Shown one piece after another: positions 1 through 6,134 of a stretch of 6,283 nucleotides of DNA. Source of the DNA: Candidatus Cloacimonadota bacterium (GTDB taxonomy: Bacteria; Cloacimonadota; Cloacimonadia; Cloacimonadales; TCS61). Position numbers and translations under genes: made by a program. The notes below the pieces were generated by a model. The model was not told the DNA's origin, made no database searches, and saw nothing but the letters and a program-made list of their open reading frames with translations. Where the stretch lies: positions 1-6,283 of the forward strand of contig JAQICU010000060.1 in assembly GCA_027858325.1 (NCBI GenBank), in the 5' to 3' direction. The stretch's first letter is position 1, and the number at the start of each line of letters is the position of its first letter.

Positions 1-196
1 TTATCCAATATTTTTATTCATGAAAAACATCTTTAGTTTAAATGTTTTTTCTGCACTTACCATTGGGGTTTCTTTTCCACTTATAGTTTTAATTATTTAT
101 ATTTTACGAAAAAGTGAAATAAAAAGATTTGCAAACACTTCATCTTTAATGAAAATTGATATGTTAATATTACTAATAATTTTATGGGTTGGTTAA
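1..196 (+). CDS. C-terminal fragment of a membrane protein, probably UbiA-family prenyltransferase (5' end outside window)
   Basis: An open frame enters from the left edge (first complete codon at base 2), runs 64 codons and stops with TAA at 194-196. The peptide is strongly hydrophobic: a segment around residues 18-35 (ending LIVLIIYILRK), a short polar linker, then S-LMKIDMLILLIILWVG at the very end. A final helix preceded by a serine/lysine-containing 'LxKxxM' stretch resembles the C-terminus of UbiA prenyltransferases, including digeranylgeranylglyceryl phosphate synthases. The catalytic aspartate-rich motifs (NDxxD and DxxxD) would lie upstream and cannot be checked. The stop is one base before the ATG of the GGGP synthase, so the two are probably translationally coupled. 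That partner makes the exact substrate of a DGGGP synthase, which supports the UbiA reading. It could instead be an unrelated multi-pass protein. Confidence 0.5.
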   Translation, partial: YPIFLFMKNIFSLNVFSALTIGVSFPLIVLIIYILRKSEIKRFANTSSLMKIDMLILLIILWVG

Positions 197-197
197 T

Positions 198-944
198 ATG
201 AAAGTATATGATAAACTATTAAAACTTGCAAAAAAACGAGCAAGTTATTTCTGTCTGTTAGATCCGGATGAACTGCAGGCTGATAAAGTAAAAGATTTTG
301 CCCGAATATGTGAAGAGAATGGAGCTGATGGATTACTGGTTGGCGGAAGTATAATGGTAAACAATAAATTTCAGTCGAATTTAAAACTCATTAAAGAAAG
401 CGTTAACATTCCTGTTTTAATATTTCCCGGGATTATTGATTTTGTATCTCCTCATGCGGACGCTTTGCTTCTTTTAAGTGTGGTTACTAGCCGTAACCCG
501 CAAATGCTTATAGGTGAGCAGGTTCGAGCAGCACCATTAATAAAACATTATGGTTTGGAAGCCATTGGTACTGCTTATATGATAATCGAATCAGGGAATA
601 GTACTTCAGTTCAGTTTATGAGTGGTAGTTTACCACTGCCAAGAACAAAGAATGATCTTGCTGTTGCACATGCTCTGGCCGGGCAGTATCTTGGAATGAA
701 AATGATCTATATGGATGCTGGAAGTGGAGCGAAATATGCTGCGACCGATGAAATGGTTGCTGCTGTAAGAAAGAATGTTGATCTTCCAATTATTCTTGGC
801 GGTGGGATTAAAACTCCGGAAGTAGCTATACAAAAAGCAAAAGCAGGTGCAGATTTTATCGTAACCGGTAATATACTGGAAGATAATCCCGATCCAAAAC
901 TGATCAGAGAATTTGCTGATGCTATTCATAGTATTAAAAGATAA
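198..944 (+). CDS. Geranylgeranylglyceryl phosphate synthase family protein (bacterial group II-like)
   Basis: This 248-residue (beta/alpha)8-barrel enzyme is expected to transfer a polyprenyl group, classically geranylgeranyl diphosphate, to the 3-hydroxyl of sn-glycerol-1-phosphate. That is the first committed step of archaeal-type ether lipid synthesis; it acts in the cytosol or at the membrane surface. Visible family motifs: LLDPD (residues 20-24, Mg/diphosphate region), GGS (49-51), FPG (76-78), LSVVTSRNP (93-101), AYMIIESG (126-133), the SLPLPRTKNDLA block (144-155), GSGA (175-178), GGGI (201-204, phosphate binding) and AGAD-IVTGN (216-225). Length is normal for the family. ATG at 198 is preferred over an in-frame TTG at 189, because the TTG lies inside the upstream gene and LLDPD then falls at the usual position. 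Ribosome binding is weak (GGGTTGG just upstream), so coupling to the upstream stop is likely. Chain length of the substrate cannot be read here; Bacillus PcrB of the same superfamily uses heptaprenyl diphosphate. Confidence 0.93.
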   Translation: MKVYDKLLKLAKKRASYFCLLDPDELQADKVKDFARICEENGADGLLVGGSIMVNNKFQSNLKLIKESVNIPVLIFPGIIDFVSPHADALLLLSVVTSRNPQMLIGEQVRAAPLIKHYGLEAIGTAYMIIESGNSTSVQFMSGSLPLPRTKNDLAVAHALAGQYLGMKMIYMDAGSGAKYAATDEMVAAVRKNVDLPIILGGGIKTPEVAIQKAKAGADFIVTGNILEDNPDPKLIREFADAIHSIKR

Positions 945-1717
945 TGATAGATATTCATACTCATATTCTTCACAACTGCGATGATGGATCCGAAAGTCTT
1001 GAAATTTCCATCAAGCAGATCACAAATATGATTGATAATGGTGTAACCGATATTGTGCTTACTCCACATTATTTGAATAGCTATGTCCAAACCGATGCAC
1101 TGATCATTGATAAACAATTCAAAGAATTAACAAAAACTACTGCGGATTTGAAAGTCAATCTTCATAAAGGTGGAGAGATCTTTTTGAATCCGGGTATTGA
1201 TGATAAGATAATTAATAAAGAACTTTGTATTGGAGATACTTCCTATATTTTGGTTGAGACAAATATGGGTGAGTTTACGCCTGATATTTATGAAACACTT
1301 TTCAATTTAGTAAAAATGGGACTCCGGCCTATCCTTGCTCATCCTGAACGATATAATTATATTATTAATGATCCTGCCCTGGCAGAAGATTTTCTACACA
1401 GGAATGTTTTTCTTCAGGTAAATGCTGGAAGTATTCTGGGATTATACGGATCTAAAATAGCAAAGACAGCATGGTACATTATTGATAATGGATTTGCTCA
1501 TTTCGTTGCTTCCGATAATCACTGCAAAACTGATGAATATTTTCTTCCTTTAGCTAAAGAAGCAATTCGCGATAACATTGATAATTATACCGCCGATCTT
1601 CTAACAAGCGTTAATCCACAGAGAATGTTGAATAATGAAAAGATCAAATATTTTTATTTGGAAAAACAGAAAATTGAAAAGAAAGGATTTTTCGAGAAAT
1701 TCCTGAGAAAACTATGA
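944..1717 (+). CDS. PHP-type phosphatase/hydrolase, CpsB/CapC/YwqE family
   Basis: A 257-residue PHP-superfamily metal-dependent hydrolase. The best-known relatives (CpsB/Wzb of streptococci, YwqE of Bacillus) are manganese-dependent protein-tyrosine phosphatases that act on bacterial tyrosine kinases controlling capsule polymerisation. Metal-site motifs are all present: DIHTH (D3, H5, H7), DDG (13-15), TPH (40-42), GGE (76-78), ILVE (102-105), LAHPERY (131-137), LQVNAGSILGLYG (157-169) and SDNH (190-193). The last 18 or so residues are basic and amphipathic (ending FFEKFLRKL), possibly touching the membrane. The start ATG overlaps the preceding TAA by one base (TAATG), indicating re-initiation coupling; the TGA stop overlaps the next ATG by four bases. 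No BY-kinase or polymerase gene is visible in the window, so a phosphotyrosine substrate is assumed from the family. A small-molecule phosphate ester is also possible. Confidence 0.9.
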   Translation: MIDIHTHILHNCDDGSESLEISIKQITNMIDNGVTDIVLTPHYLNSYVQTDALIIDKQFKELTKTTADLKVNLHKGGEIFLNPGIDDKIINKELCIGDTSYILVETNMGEFTPDIYETLFNLVKMGLRPILAHPERYNYIINDPALAEDFLHRNVFLQVNAGSILGLYGSKIAKTAWYIIDNGFAHFVASDNHCKTDEYFLPLAKEAIRDNIDNYTADLLTSVNPQRMLNNEKIKYFYLEKQKIEKKGFFEKFLRKL

Positions 1718-2694
1718 CAAATAAAATATTAATTACAGGAATTAGCGGTTTCATTGGGCGGAATGTCCTAAGACTATTAATTCAAAATTATGATAGCATA
1801 ACTGCGATAATTCGTCCCGGTACTAAACCTGAGAGAATTAAAGAATTTGTAGATAAAGTTGAATTTATTGAGATCGATCTTACAGATATCCCTACGTTAA
1901 AAACGTACCTTGATGAGAATTCCTTTGAAATAATTATGCACATTGGAGCTGTTCGAGGTGGTCGTAAATTTAGCAATTCAGATTATTTTGGTGCAAATGT
2001 TAATGCAACTGAACAGCTTATAATTAATGCAAAAGACAACGATTCTAAGTTTATTTTCTGTTCTTCTGTTGGTGTGTTTGGTGTAATTCCACTTGAGTTA
2101 CCTGCAAATAATTCTACAAAAAGGTTAGAAGATAATTACTATCATTTTACAAAGATCAGAGCAGAAGCAATAATTCAAAAATATGTTCTTTACGGATTGA
2201 AAGCTGCAGTAATCCGTCCATCAATAACTTACGGAACAAATGATTACGGGTTCCCATATACACTTACAAAATTAATTAATAAAAAGCTCCTTTTCCTACC
2301 AGATCAAGATGTGATAATTCATCTAGCAAATATTAATGTTATAATTCAATCATTTGTAAGATTGATGGAGATTGATTATCGCCCCGGAGTCTGTTATAAT
2401 GTAGCAGATAGCCATCCGGTAGAATTACATAAACTTGCCGATTTTATAAACAATGAATTAAAAGGAAAACCTTACTCTTCGAAGAGGAATGTTGATATTA
2501 AATATTTCCAAAAGGGAGAGAAGATTGCCAGTTTCTTCAAAAGCGAACTCTGGAAAGCTCGTTTCCAATTGATCTCAAGACATTGGTATTATGATGTAGA
2601 AAACAGCTATATCGATTTAAGCTTGAAGGATACAGACACGATTCCAAATTTTAAGATAGTTACAGATTGGTATAAAGATCTGAAATTAAAATAA
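1714..2694 (+). CDS. NAD(P)-dependent epimerase/dehydratase or reductase (extended SDR)
   Basis: A 326-residue extended short-chain dehydrogenase/reductase with an N-terminal Rossmann fold. The nucleotide-binding motif is TGISGFIG (residues 8-15). Arg34 sits at the end of beta-2 where NAD-specific enzymes usually have an acidic residue, suggesting NADP(H). The IGA stretch (77-79) matches the usual HxAA/HLAA position. The catalytic set is SSVGVFG (117-123) and Y143-x-x-x-K147, followed by the expected IRPS-x-x-YG element after the sixth strand. The C-terminal substrate domain (from about 180) gives no clear substrate. Relatives include sugar-nucleotide epimerases, dihydroflavonol-4-reductase-like enzymes and sterol or 3-beta-hydroxy dehydrogenases. 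It starts by ATGA overlap with the PHP gene, so it belongs to the same operon. Acting on a nucleotide sugar or on an isoprenoid/lipid head group would both fit the context; neither is shown. Confidence 0.88.
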   Translation: MTNKILITGISGFIGRNVLRLLIQNYDSITAIIRPGTKPERIKEFVDKVEFIEIDLTDIPTLKTYLDENSFEIIMHIGAVRGGRKFSNSDYFGANVNATEQLIINAKDNDSKFIFCSSVGVFGVIPLELPANNSTKRLEDNYYHFTKIRAEAIIQKYVLYGLKAAVIRPSITYGTNDYGFPYTLTKLINKKLLFLPDQDVIIHLANINVIIQSFVRLMEIDYRPGVCYNVADSHPVELHKLADFINNELKGKPYSSKRNVDIKYFQKGEKIASFFKSELWKARFQLISRHWYYDVENSYIDLSLKDTDTIPNFKIVTDWYKDLKLK

Positions 2695-2707
2695 TACAGG
2701 TAAAATA

Positions 2708-3553
2708 ATGGCAATTCCGATATTAAAGAACTGGAAAAGATATTTTACCAACACTGATGAAGGTCTTGGTTCTTCTTATGAAAGAATTATATTGAATAAT
2801 AAATTGGAATCCATCTGTAAACACTTTAATATTTCATCAGTTCTTGAAGCTCCAAGTTTTGGATTTACCGGATTATCCGGTATCAATAGTATGGGCTTAG
2901 CAAAAGATGGAAAGAAGATAACCATTGTAGATAATGATGAAGATCGTATTAAACTAATTGAAAAAACTTGGAAGGAAATAGAAATTCCACTCAGAAGTGA
3001 ATATTCAAAGGAATTCGTATCTTTGCCTTTTGCAGATGATTCATTTGACCTTAGTTGGAATTTTTCTGCTCTCTGGTTTGTAGATGACCTTCATGATTTC
3101 CTTCTAGAACTTACTCGGGTTACGTCACATGCAATATTGCTGTTTGTCCCTAATAGAAACGGTTTGGGGTATATTTCACAGAAAATTCTTGGGTATAAAG
3201 AATTGAAAAAACATCTGAAAGAAGAGAATATATTACCGCGAAACATCAAAAAGCAAATGAAAAAGAACGGATGGATGTTGATCGATAGCAATTATATTGA
3301 TTGTCCACCCTGGCCGGATATTGGTATGCCGAAAGAAAAATTCCTGAAGATATTTGGATTGGGTTGGTTGATAAAAAAGAAAGAACATAAACCTATGACG
3401 ATCATGGATTATTATAGTGGGGTTGATCCTGATTTTTCCAAAAAAATGATGTCTCATTTCTGGTTTGAAAAGAAAGCACCAAAGATATTAAAAACCTTTT
3501 GGGCTCATCATCGATATTTTCTGTTCATTCCCAAGAAGCAGGTTATAGAATAA
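2708..3553 (+). CDS. Divergent class I SAM-dependent methyltransferase
   Basis: A 281-residue protein whose first half has the outline of a Rossmann-like methyltransferase. A strand at 44-48 (SVLEA) is followed by PSFGFTG, where the usual glycine-rich motif I has been altered. The acidic pair D75/D77 sits at the end of beta-2 (IVDNDEDR), where SAM ribose is held. The block from L106 to F124 (LPFADDSFD, then SWNFSALWF) matches the 'LPF-D-SFD' motif of methyltransferase type 11 proteins. The C-terminal half (about 155-281) is lysine- and aromatic-rich, with a CPPWPD stretch (199-204), and I do not recognise it. No membrane segment is apparent. A 13-bp gap after the previous stop holds only a weak AGG (2698-2700) ahead of the ATG. 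The substrate is unknown; a lipid or glycan head group is suggested only by neighbours. Possibly non-catalytic, given the altered motif I. Confidence 0.75.
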   Translation: MAIPILKNWKRYFTNTDEGLGSSYERIILNNKLESICKHFNISSVLEAPSFGFTGLSGINSMGLAKDGKKITIVDNDEDRIKLIEKTWKEIEIPLRSEYSKEFVSLPFADDSFDLSWNFSALWFVDDLHDFLLELTRVTSHAILLFVPNRNGLGYISQKILGYKELKKHLKEENILPRNIKKQMKKNGWMLIDSNYIDCPPWPDIGMPKEKFLKIFGLGWLIKKKEHKPMTIMDYYSGVDPDFSKKMMSHFWFEKKAPKILKTFWAHHRYFLFIPKKQVIE

Positions 3554-4551
3554 TGAAGAAGAATGGTCTTAATTGGATTGTTGGAATAGCTCTTGGAGCT
3601 ATCTTTCTTGTTGCCTGGATACGCATCGTAGACTGGCAGGAATTCCTTAGTTATTTCCATGAATTCGATCTCAAGATGGTTCTAATCTTCTCTCTTTTTT
3701 ATGTGTTAGCATATTTTTTACGGAGTTTGCGCTGGAGAATAATTTTAAAACCTATCTATAGAATGGGGTTAATGGAGAGTTTTTCCATCTTTATGTCAGG
3801 AATGCTTATTAACTATCTTATCCCGATAAGAGCAGGTGAGATAGCAAAATCTGTTATCCTCAAAACCAAAGAAAAGGTGAAGATTTCTGACAGTCTCCCA
3901 TCAATTTTTATAGATAAACTTACGGATCTTTTCCCAATAATATTCATCATGATACTCATCCCACTTGTATCGGTAAAACTGAATTCAGCACTTTATATAA
4001 TTATAAGTCTTTTGTTCTTCATTTTCCTTCTATTCATTGGATTCCTCTTTTTTGCAGTGAATCATAAAACCAAAGCAATAAGGATATTGACTTTCATTTT
4101 GAGGTTTTTACCAAAAAAATACAGGAAAATTTTTGAAGGTTTCTTTATCAATTTCGTGGATGGAATGGCAATAATGAGCGGTAGATTTGCGGAGAACTGT
4201 CTTGTATATCTTCTTACACTGCTTGCCGTTTTTTCAGAAGCAATATATATTTATGCGGTTTTCAGAGCATTTGGTTCTGATGTATCTTATATAAAAATAT
4301 TATTTGGTTATACTCTGATGAATCTCACATATATACTGCCAACACCTCCGGCACAGATCGGTTCGAATCAATTTATGTGGGTGCTGATTTTCTCATTTGC
4401 TTTGGGTGTTAATGAAAATCTTACAAGTGCAGCGGTTACATTTTCTCATTTGCTAACTTCTATCTGGATATTCCTTATTGGTGGAATTTCCTTGATCGCC
4501 CTTAAGATAAATTTAAATCAACTTTTACAGAATAATAATAAAAAGGATTAG
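3553..4551 (+). CDS. Flippase-like integral membrane protein (LPG synthase TM / AglD family, UPF0104)
   Basis: A 332-residue polytopic membrane protein with about eight hydrophobic segments, near residues 8-24, 40-55, 75-92, 127-147, 150-172 and several after 200. Family landmarks are the RSLRWR motif (57-62), NYLIPIRAGEIAK (87-99), DKLTDL (121-126) and the late loop P-TPPAQIGSNQ (263-273). The family includes the membrane half of lysylphosphatidylglycerol synthase (MprF flippase domain) and AglD-like proteins, linked to moving or modifying lipids and lipid-linked sugars. No soluble aminoacyl-transferase domain is attached. The start is ATG 3553, which shares its A with the previous TAA and has AGG at 3540-3542. 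An in-frame TTG 18 codons earlier lies inside the methyltransferase gene and would add a non-hydrophobic leader, so it was not chosen. In the late loop the usual 'PGGxGxxE' has become PPAQIGSNQ, with glutamine at the acidic position. Transport direction and substrate are unknown. Confidence 0.87.
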   Translation: MKKNGLNWIVGIALGAIFLVAWIRIVDWQEFLSYFHEFDLKMVLIFSLFYVLAYFLRSLRWRIILKPIYRMGLMESFSIFMSGMLINYLIPIRAGEIAKSVILKTKEKVKISDSLPSIFIDKLTDLFPIIFIMILIPLVSVKLNSALYIIISLLFFIFLLFIGFLFFAVNHKTKAIRILTFILRFLPKKYRKIFEGFFINFVDGMAIMSGRFAENCLVYLLTLLAVFSEAIYIYAVFRAFGSDVSYIKILFGYTLMNLTYILPTPPAQIGSNQFMWVLIFSFALGVNENLTSAAVTFSHLLTSIWIFLIGGISLIALKINLNQLLQNNNKKD

Positions 4552-4552
4552 T

Positions 4553-5536
4553 ATGAAAAAGAATATTGAAATACTGGAAAAACTTCCTGAAATCAAAAAG
4601 AAAATAACCCAAGAAATTGGAAAAGTAATTGTAGGTCAGGATGAAATTATCGAGCAGATGTTAATTGCACTGATCTCAAATGGACATTGCCTACTGGAAG
4701 GTGTACCGGGTTTAGCAAAAACATTGATGATCTCAACGATAGCAAAGGTTCTGAATATGAAATTCAGCAGGATCCAGTTCACACCGGATCTGATGCCTTC
4801 CGATATTACGGGAACGGATATTCTGGCTGAGAATAAAGCAGATGGGAAGAGATATTTTGAATATATTAAGGGTCCAATTTTTGCAAACATAATACTGGCT
4901 GATGAGATAAACAGAACACCTCCTAAAACGCAAGCCGCTTTATTGCAGGCTATGCAGGAATATCAAGTTACTGCCGGTAATAAAACTTTTGAACTTGATA
5001 AACCATTTTTGGTATTGGCAACTCAAAATCCTATTGAACAGGAAGGAACATATCCTCTTCCTGAAGCACAATTAGATAGATTTATGTTCTATCTCAACAT
5101 TGATTATCCATCTTATGAAGAAGAAAAAATGATCGTAAAGAATGATGCATTTGCTTCATTGAATTCGGTTAGATCTGTAATTGGTGCAGAAGAGATCATT
5201 CAAATTCAAAATGCAGTTAAGGAAGTTCCGGTGAGCGAGCATGTGCTTGAGTTTGCTGTTAAACTCGCCCGTACAACCAGAGCACAATATGATGATGCAC
5301 CCGACTATATTAAAAAGTGGGTAAGCTGGGGAGCAGGACCAAGGGCTAGCCAATATTTGATCTACGCTGCTAGAAGCAGAGCAGTTCTGCAAGGCAGATT
5401 AACTCCTGCAATTGATGATGTGATTAGTGTAGCACAAATTGTACTTCAACATAGGATTCTAATTTCATTTGCTGCTGAAGCTGAAGGTATAACACCTAAT
5501 AAGATAATTAATAAGATCATTTCAGATTTGAATTAA
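4553..5536 (+). CDS. MoxR-family AAA+ ATPase
   Basis: A 327-residue MoxR-type ATPase, a chaperone-like AAA+ protein that usually remodels or activates a partner carrying DUF58 and/or VWA domains. Motifs: the N-terminal VGQDE (27-31), Walker A GVPGLAKT (50-57), the FTPDLMPSDITG pore/insertion region (76-87), Walker B LADEINR (115-121, D117/E118), sensor 1 ATQNP (156-160), the EGTYPLPEAQLDRF block with R176 (164-177) and sensor 2 GPRAS (262-266, R264). The C-terminal helical lid is complete and length is typical, so it should be active. A strong ribosome site AAAAGGA (4541-4547) lies five bases before ATG 4553, and the previous stop is one base before the start. It is the last gene of the run. 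The DUF58/VWA genes that normally follow MoxR are absent, with a non-coding gap and an unrelated regulator downstream. Confidence 0.95.
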   Translation: MKKNIEILEKLPEIKKKITQEIGKVIVGQDEIIEQMLIALISNGHCLLEGVPGLAKTLMISTIAKVLNMKFSRIQFTPDLMPSDITGTDILAENKADGKRYFEYIKGPIFANIILADEINRTPPKTQAALLQAMQEYQVTAGNKTFELDKPFLVLATQNPIEQEGTYPLPEAQLDRFMFYLNIDYPSYEEEKMIVKNDAFASLNSVRSVIGAEEIIQIQNAVKEVPVSEHVLEFAVKLARTTRAQYDDAPDYIKKWVSWGAGPRASQYLIYAARSRAVLQGRLTPAIDDVISVAQIVLQHRILISFAAEAEGITPNKIINKIISDLN

Positions 5537-5559
5537 TAATACTTGTTAGAATTAGATTT

Positions 5560-5582
5560 AACTTTAGTTTATTTTTAAAGTT
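5560..5582 (+). repeat. Small AT-rich inverted repeat downstream of the MoxR gene
   Basis: AACTTTA (5560-5566) and TAAAGTT (5576-5582) are perfect 7-bp complements separated by a 9-base T-rich loop. The position, 24 bp after the MoxR stop, suits a 3'-end structure. The stem has only one G-C pair and there is no clean T tract after it, so a functional intrinsic terminator is doubtful. In DNA this AT-rich such a repeat can arise by chance. Confidence 0.25.
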
Positions 5583-5623
5583 TGATAATGTTAAATATTA
5601 ATTGCTGGAATGAGTTTAAGAAG

Positions 5624-5642
5624 TTAATTATTTTATTATTAA
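5624..5642 (+). promoter_or_regulatory. Candidate MarR-type operator palindrome
   Basis: TTAATTAT-TTT-ATTATTAA is an imperfect palindrome with 7 of 8 arm positions matching, centred about 45 bp upstream of the regulator start. MarR dimers typically bind AT-rich palindromes of about 16-20 bp near their own promoters, and the weak -10 candidate TATTAA lies inside this one. Chance is a serious alternative because the whole gap is nearly all A and T. Confidence 0.25.
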
Positions 5643-5669
5643 AATGTGACATTAAGTAAAAGATATAAT

Positions 5670-5674
5670 GGAGG
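5670..5674 (+). promoter_or_regulatory. Ribosome binding site GGAGG of the MarR gene
   Basis: A full GGAGG lies four bases before ATG 5679. It decides the start: the in-frame GTG at 5646 would place this site inside the coding region and has no comparable ribosome site of its own. Confidence 0.8.
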
Positions 5675-5678
5675 AATT

Positions 5679-6134
5679 ATGAAAGTTGCAGTGTTGAAGT
5701 ATGAAAAATTAAGCGGCATGCTCTACAAACTTTGCTCAAAAAAAGAAAGGATCAGACGTCAATGTCTTTCACTTGGGCGAATGGAATGTGATCTTTTAAA
5801 CTATCTGAACCAAATTAACAAACCAACTTGTATGAACGTTCTTGCCGAGGAATTGAAAGTATCTCACAGCAGGATTACCAGAATTGTTGATACGTTAGTT
5901 AAAAAGGAATTAGTGAAAAGGTATCCATCTGAAAAAGATCGCAGGAGCTGGTTGGGAGAAGTTACAACAAAAGGGAAAGTAACTAATGAAAACACAATTA
6001 CAGATTTTTTGAACCTTCAGGAAGATCTCATTAATAGACTTCCAAAAGATAAAATTGAAGAGATCTATGAGAATATTAAACTGTATGTAGATGCATATCA
6101 TAATGCACTAGAAAAAAAGGAAGCATCATTATGA
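5679..6134 (+). CDS. MarR-family transcriptional regulator with a cysteine cluster
   Basis: A 151-residue winged helix-turn-helix protein, typical in length for MarR. The DNA-binding part covers about residues 35-100: LAEELKVSHSRITRIVDTL (55-73) is the helix-turn-helix and recognition helix, and KDRR (86-89) is the D-x-R of the wing, followed by TTKGK (96-100). The N-terminal helix and the C-terminal helices (about 105-150) would form the dimer interface. Four cysteines lie at 19, 29, 37 and 51, with none in the remaining 100 residues. This suggests, but does not prove, thiol-based redox or metal sensing like that of OhrR. C19 does not line up by spacing with the OhrR sensor cysteine. The start ATG is set by GGAGG. 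The stop overlaps the ATG of an OsmC-family gene (ATGA), so that gene is the likely target, and autoregulation through the upstream gap is probable. Confidence 0.88.
   Translation: MKVAVLKYEKLSGMLYKLCSKKERIRRQCLSLGRMECDLLNYLNQINKPTCMNVLAEELKVSHSRITRIVDTLVKKELVKRYPSEKDRRSWLGEVTTKGKVTNENTITDFLNLQEDLINRLPKDKIEEIYENIKLYVDAYHNALEKKEASL

Larger units (their letters stand above)
5537..5678 (+). promoter_or_regulatory. Intergenic region between the operon and the MarR-OsmC unit; presumed promoter
   Basis: This is the only gap of any size after the first gene (142 bp) and is extremely AT-rich. It should hold the end of the first transcript and the promoter of the regulator gene. No GC-rich terminator is visible. 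No convincing -35/-10 pair can be assigned: TTTAAG (5615-5620) with TATTAA (5637-5642) at 16-bp spacing is the best sigma70-like candidate and is weak. No coding potential on either strand was recognised. Confidence 0.4.

Noticed and set aside
189..197. TTG start giving the GGGP synthase three extra residues
   Set aside because: It lies within the upstream coding frame; ATG 198 directly after the upstream stop is the simpler start and fits family length.
198..944. Naming the GGGP synthase pcrB (heptaprenylglyceryl phosphate synthase)
   Set aside because: PcrB belongs to the Firmicutes group I branch; the motif wording here looks like the group II bacterial/archaeal branch and the chain length cannot be read with confidence.
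3091..3457. Overlapping open frames on the minus strand inside the methyltransferase gene
   Set aside because: Their products are low-complexity and Ser/Phe/Ile-rich, with no motifs or ribosome sites, and they mirror a well-supported + strand gene. Similar antisense frames at 630-929, 926-1117, 4636-4933, 5156-5392 and 5910-6101 were dismissed for the same reason.
3499..3552. 18-codon N-terminal extension of the flippase-like protein from TTG
   Set aside because: It overlaps the conserved end of the methyltransferase gene, adds a polar leader and lacks a ribosome site; ATG 3553 forms a standard TAATG coupling.
5664..5669. Perfect TATAAT as a promoter -10 element
   Set aside because: It touches the GGAGG site, so a transcript from it would start after the ribosome site; no -35 partner at 16-18 bp. 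Probably composition and chance.
5646..5678. 11-codon extension of the MarR protein from GTG
   Set aside because: A full GGAGG ribosome site lies inside this stretch just before ATG 5679.
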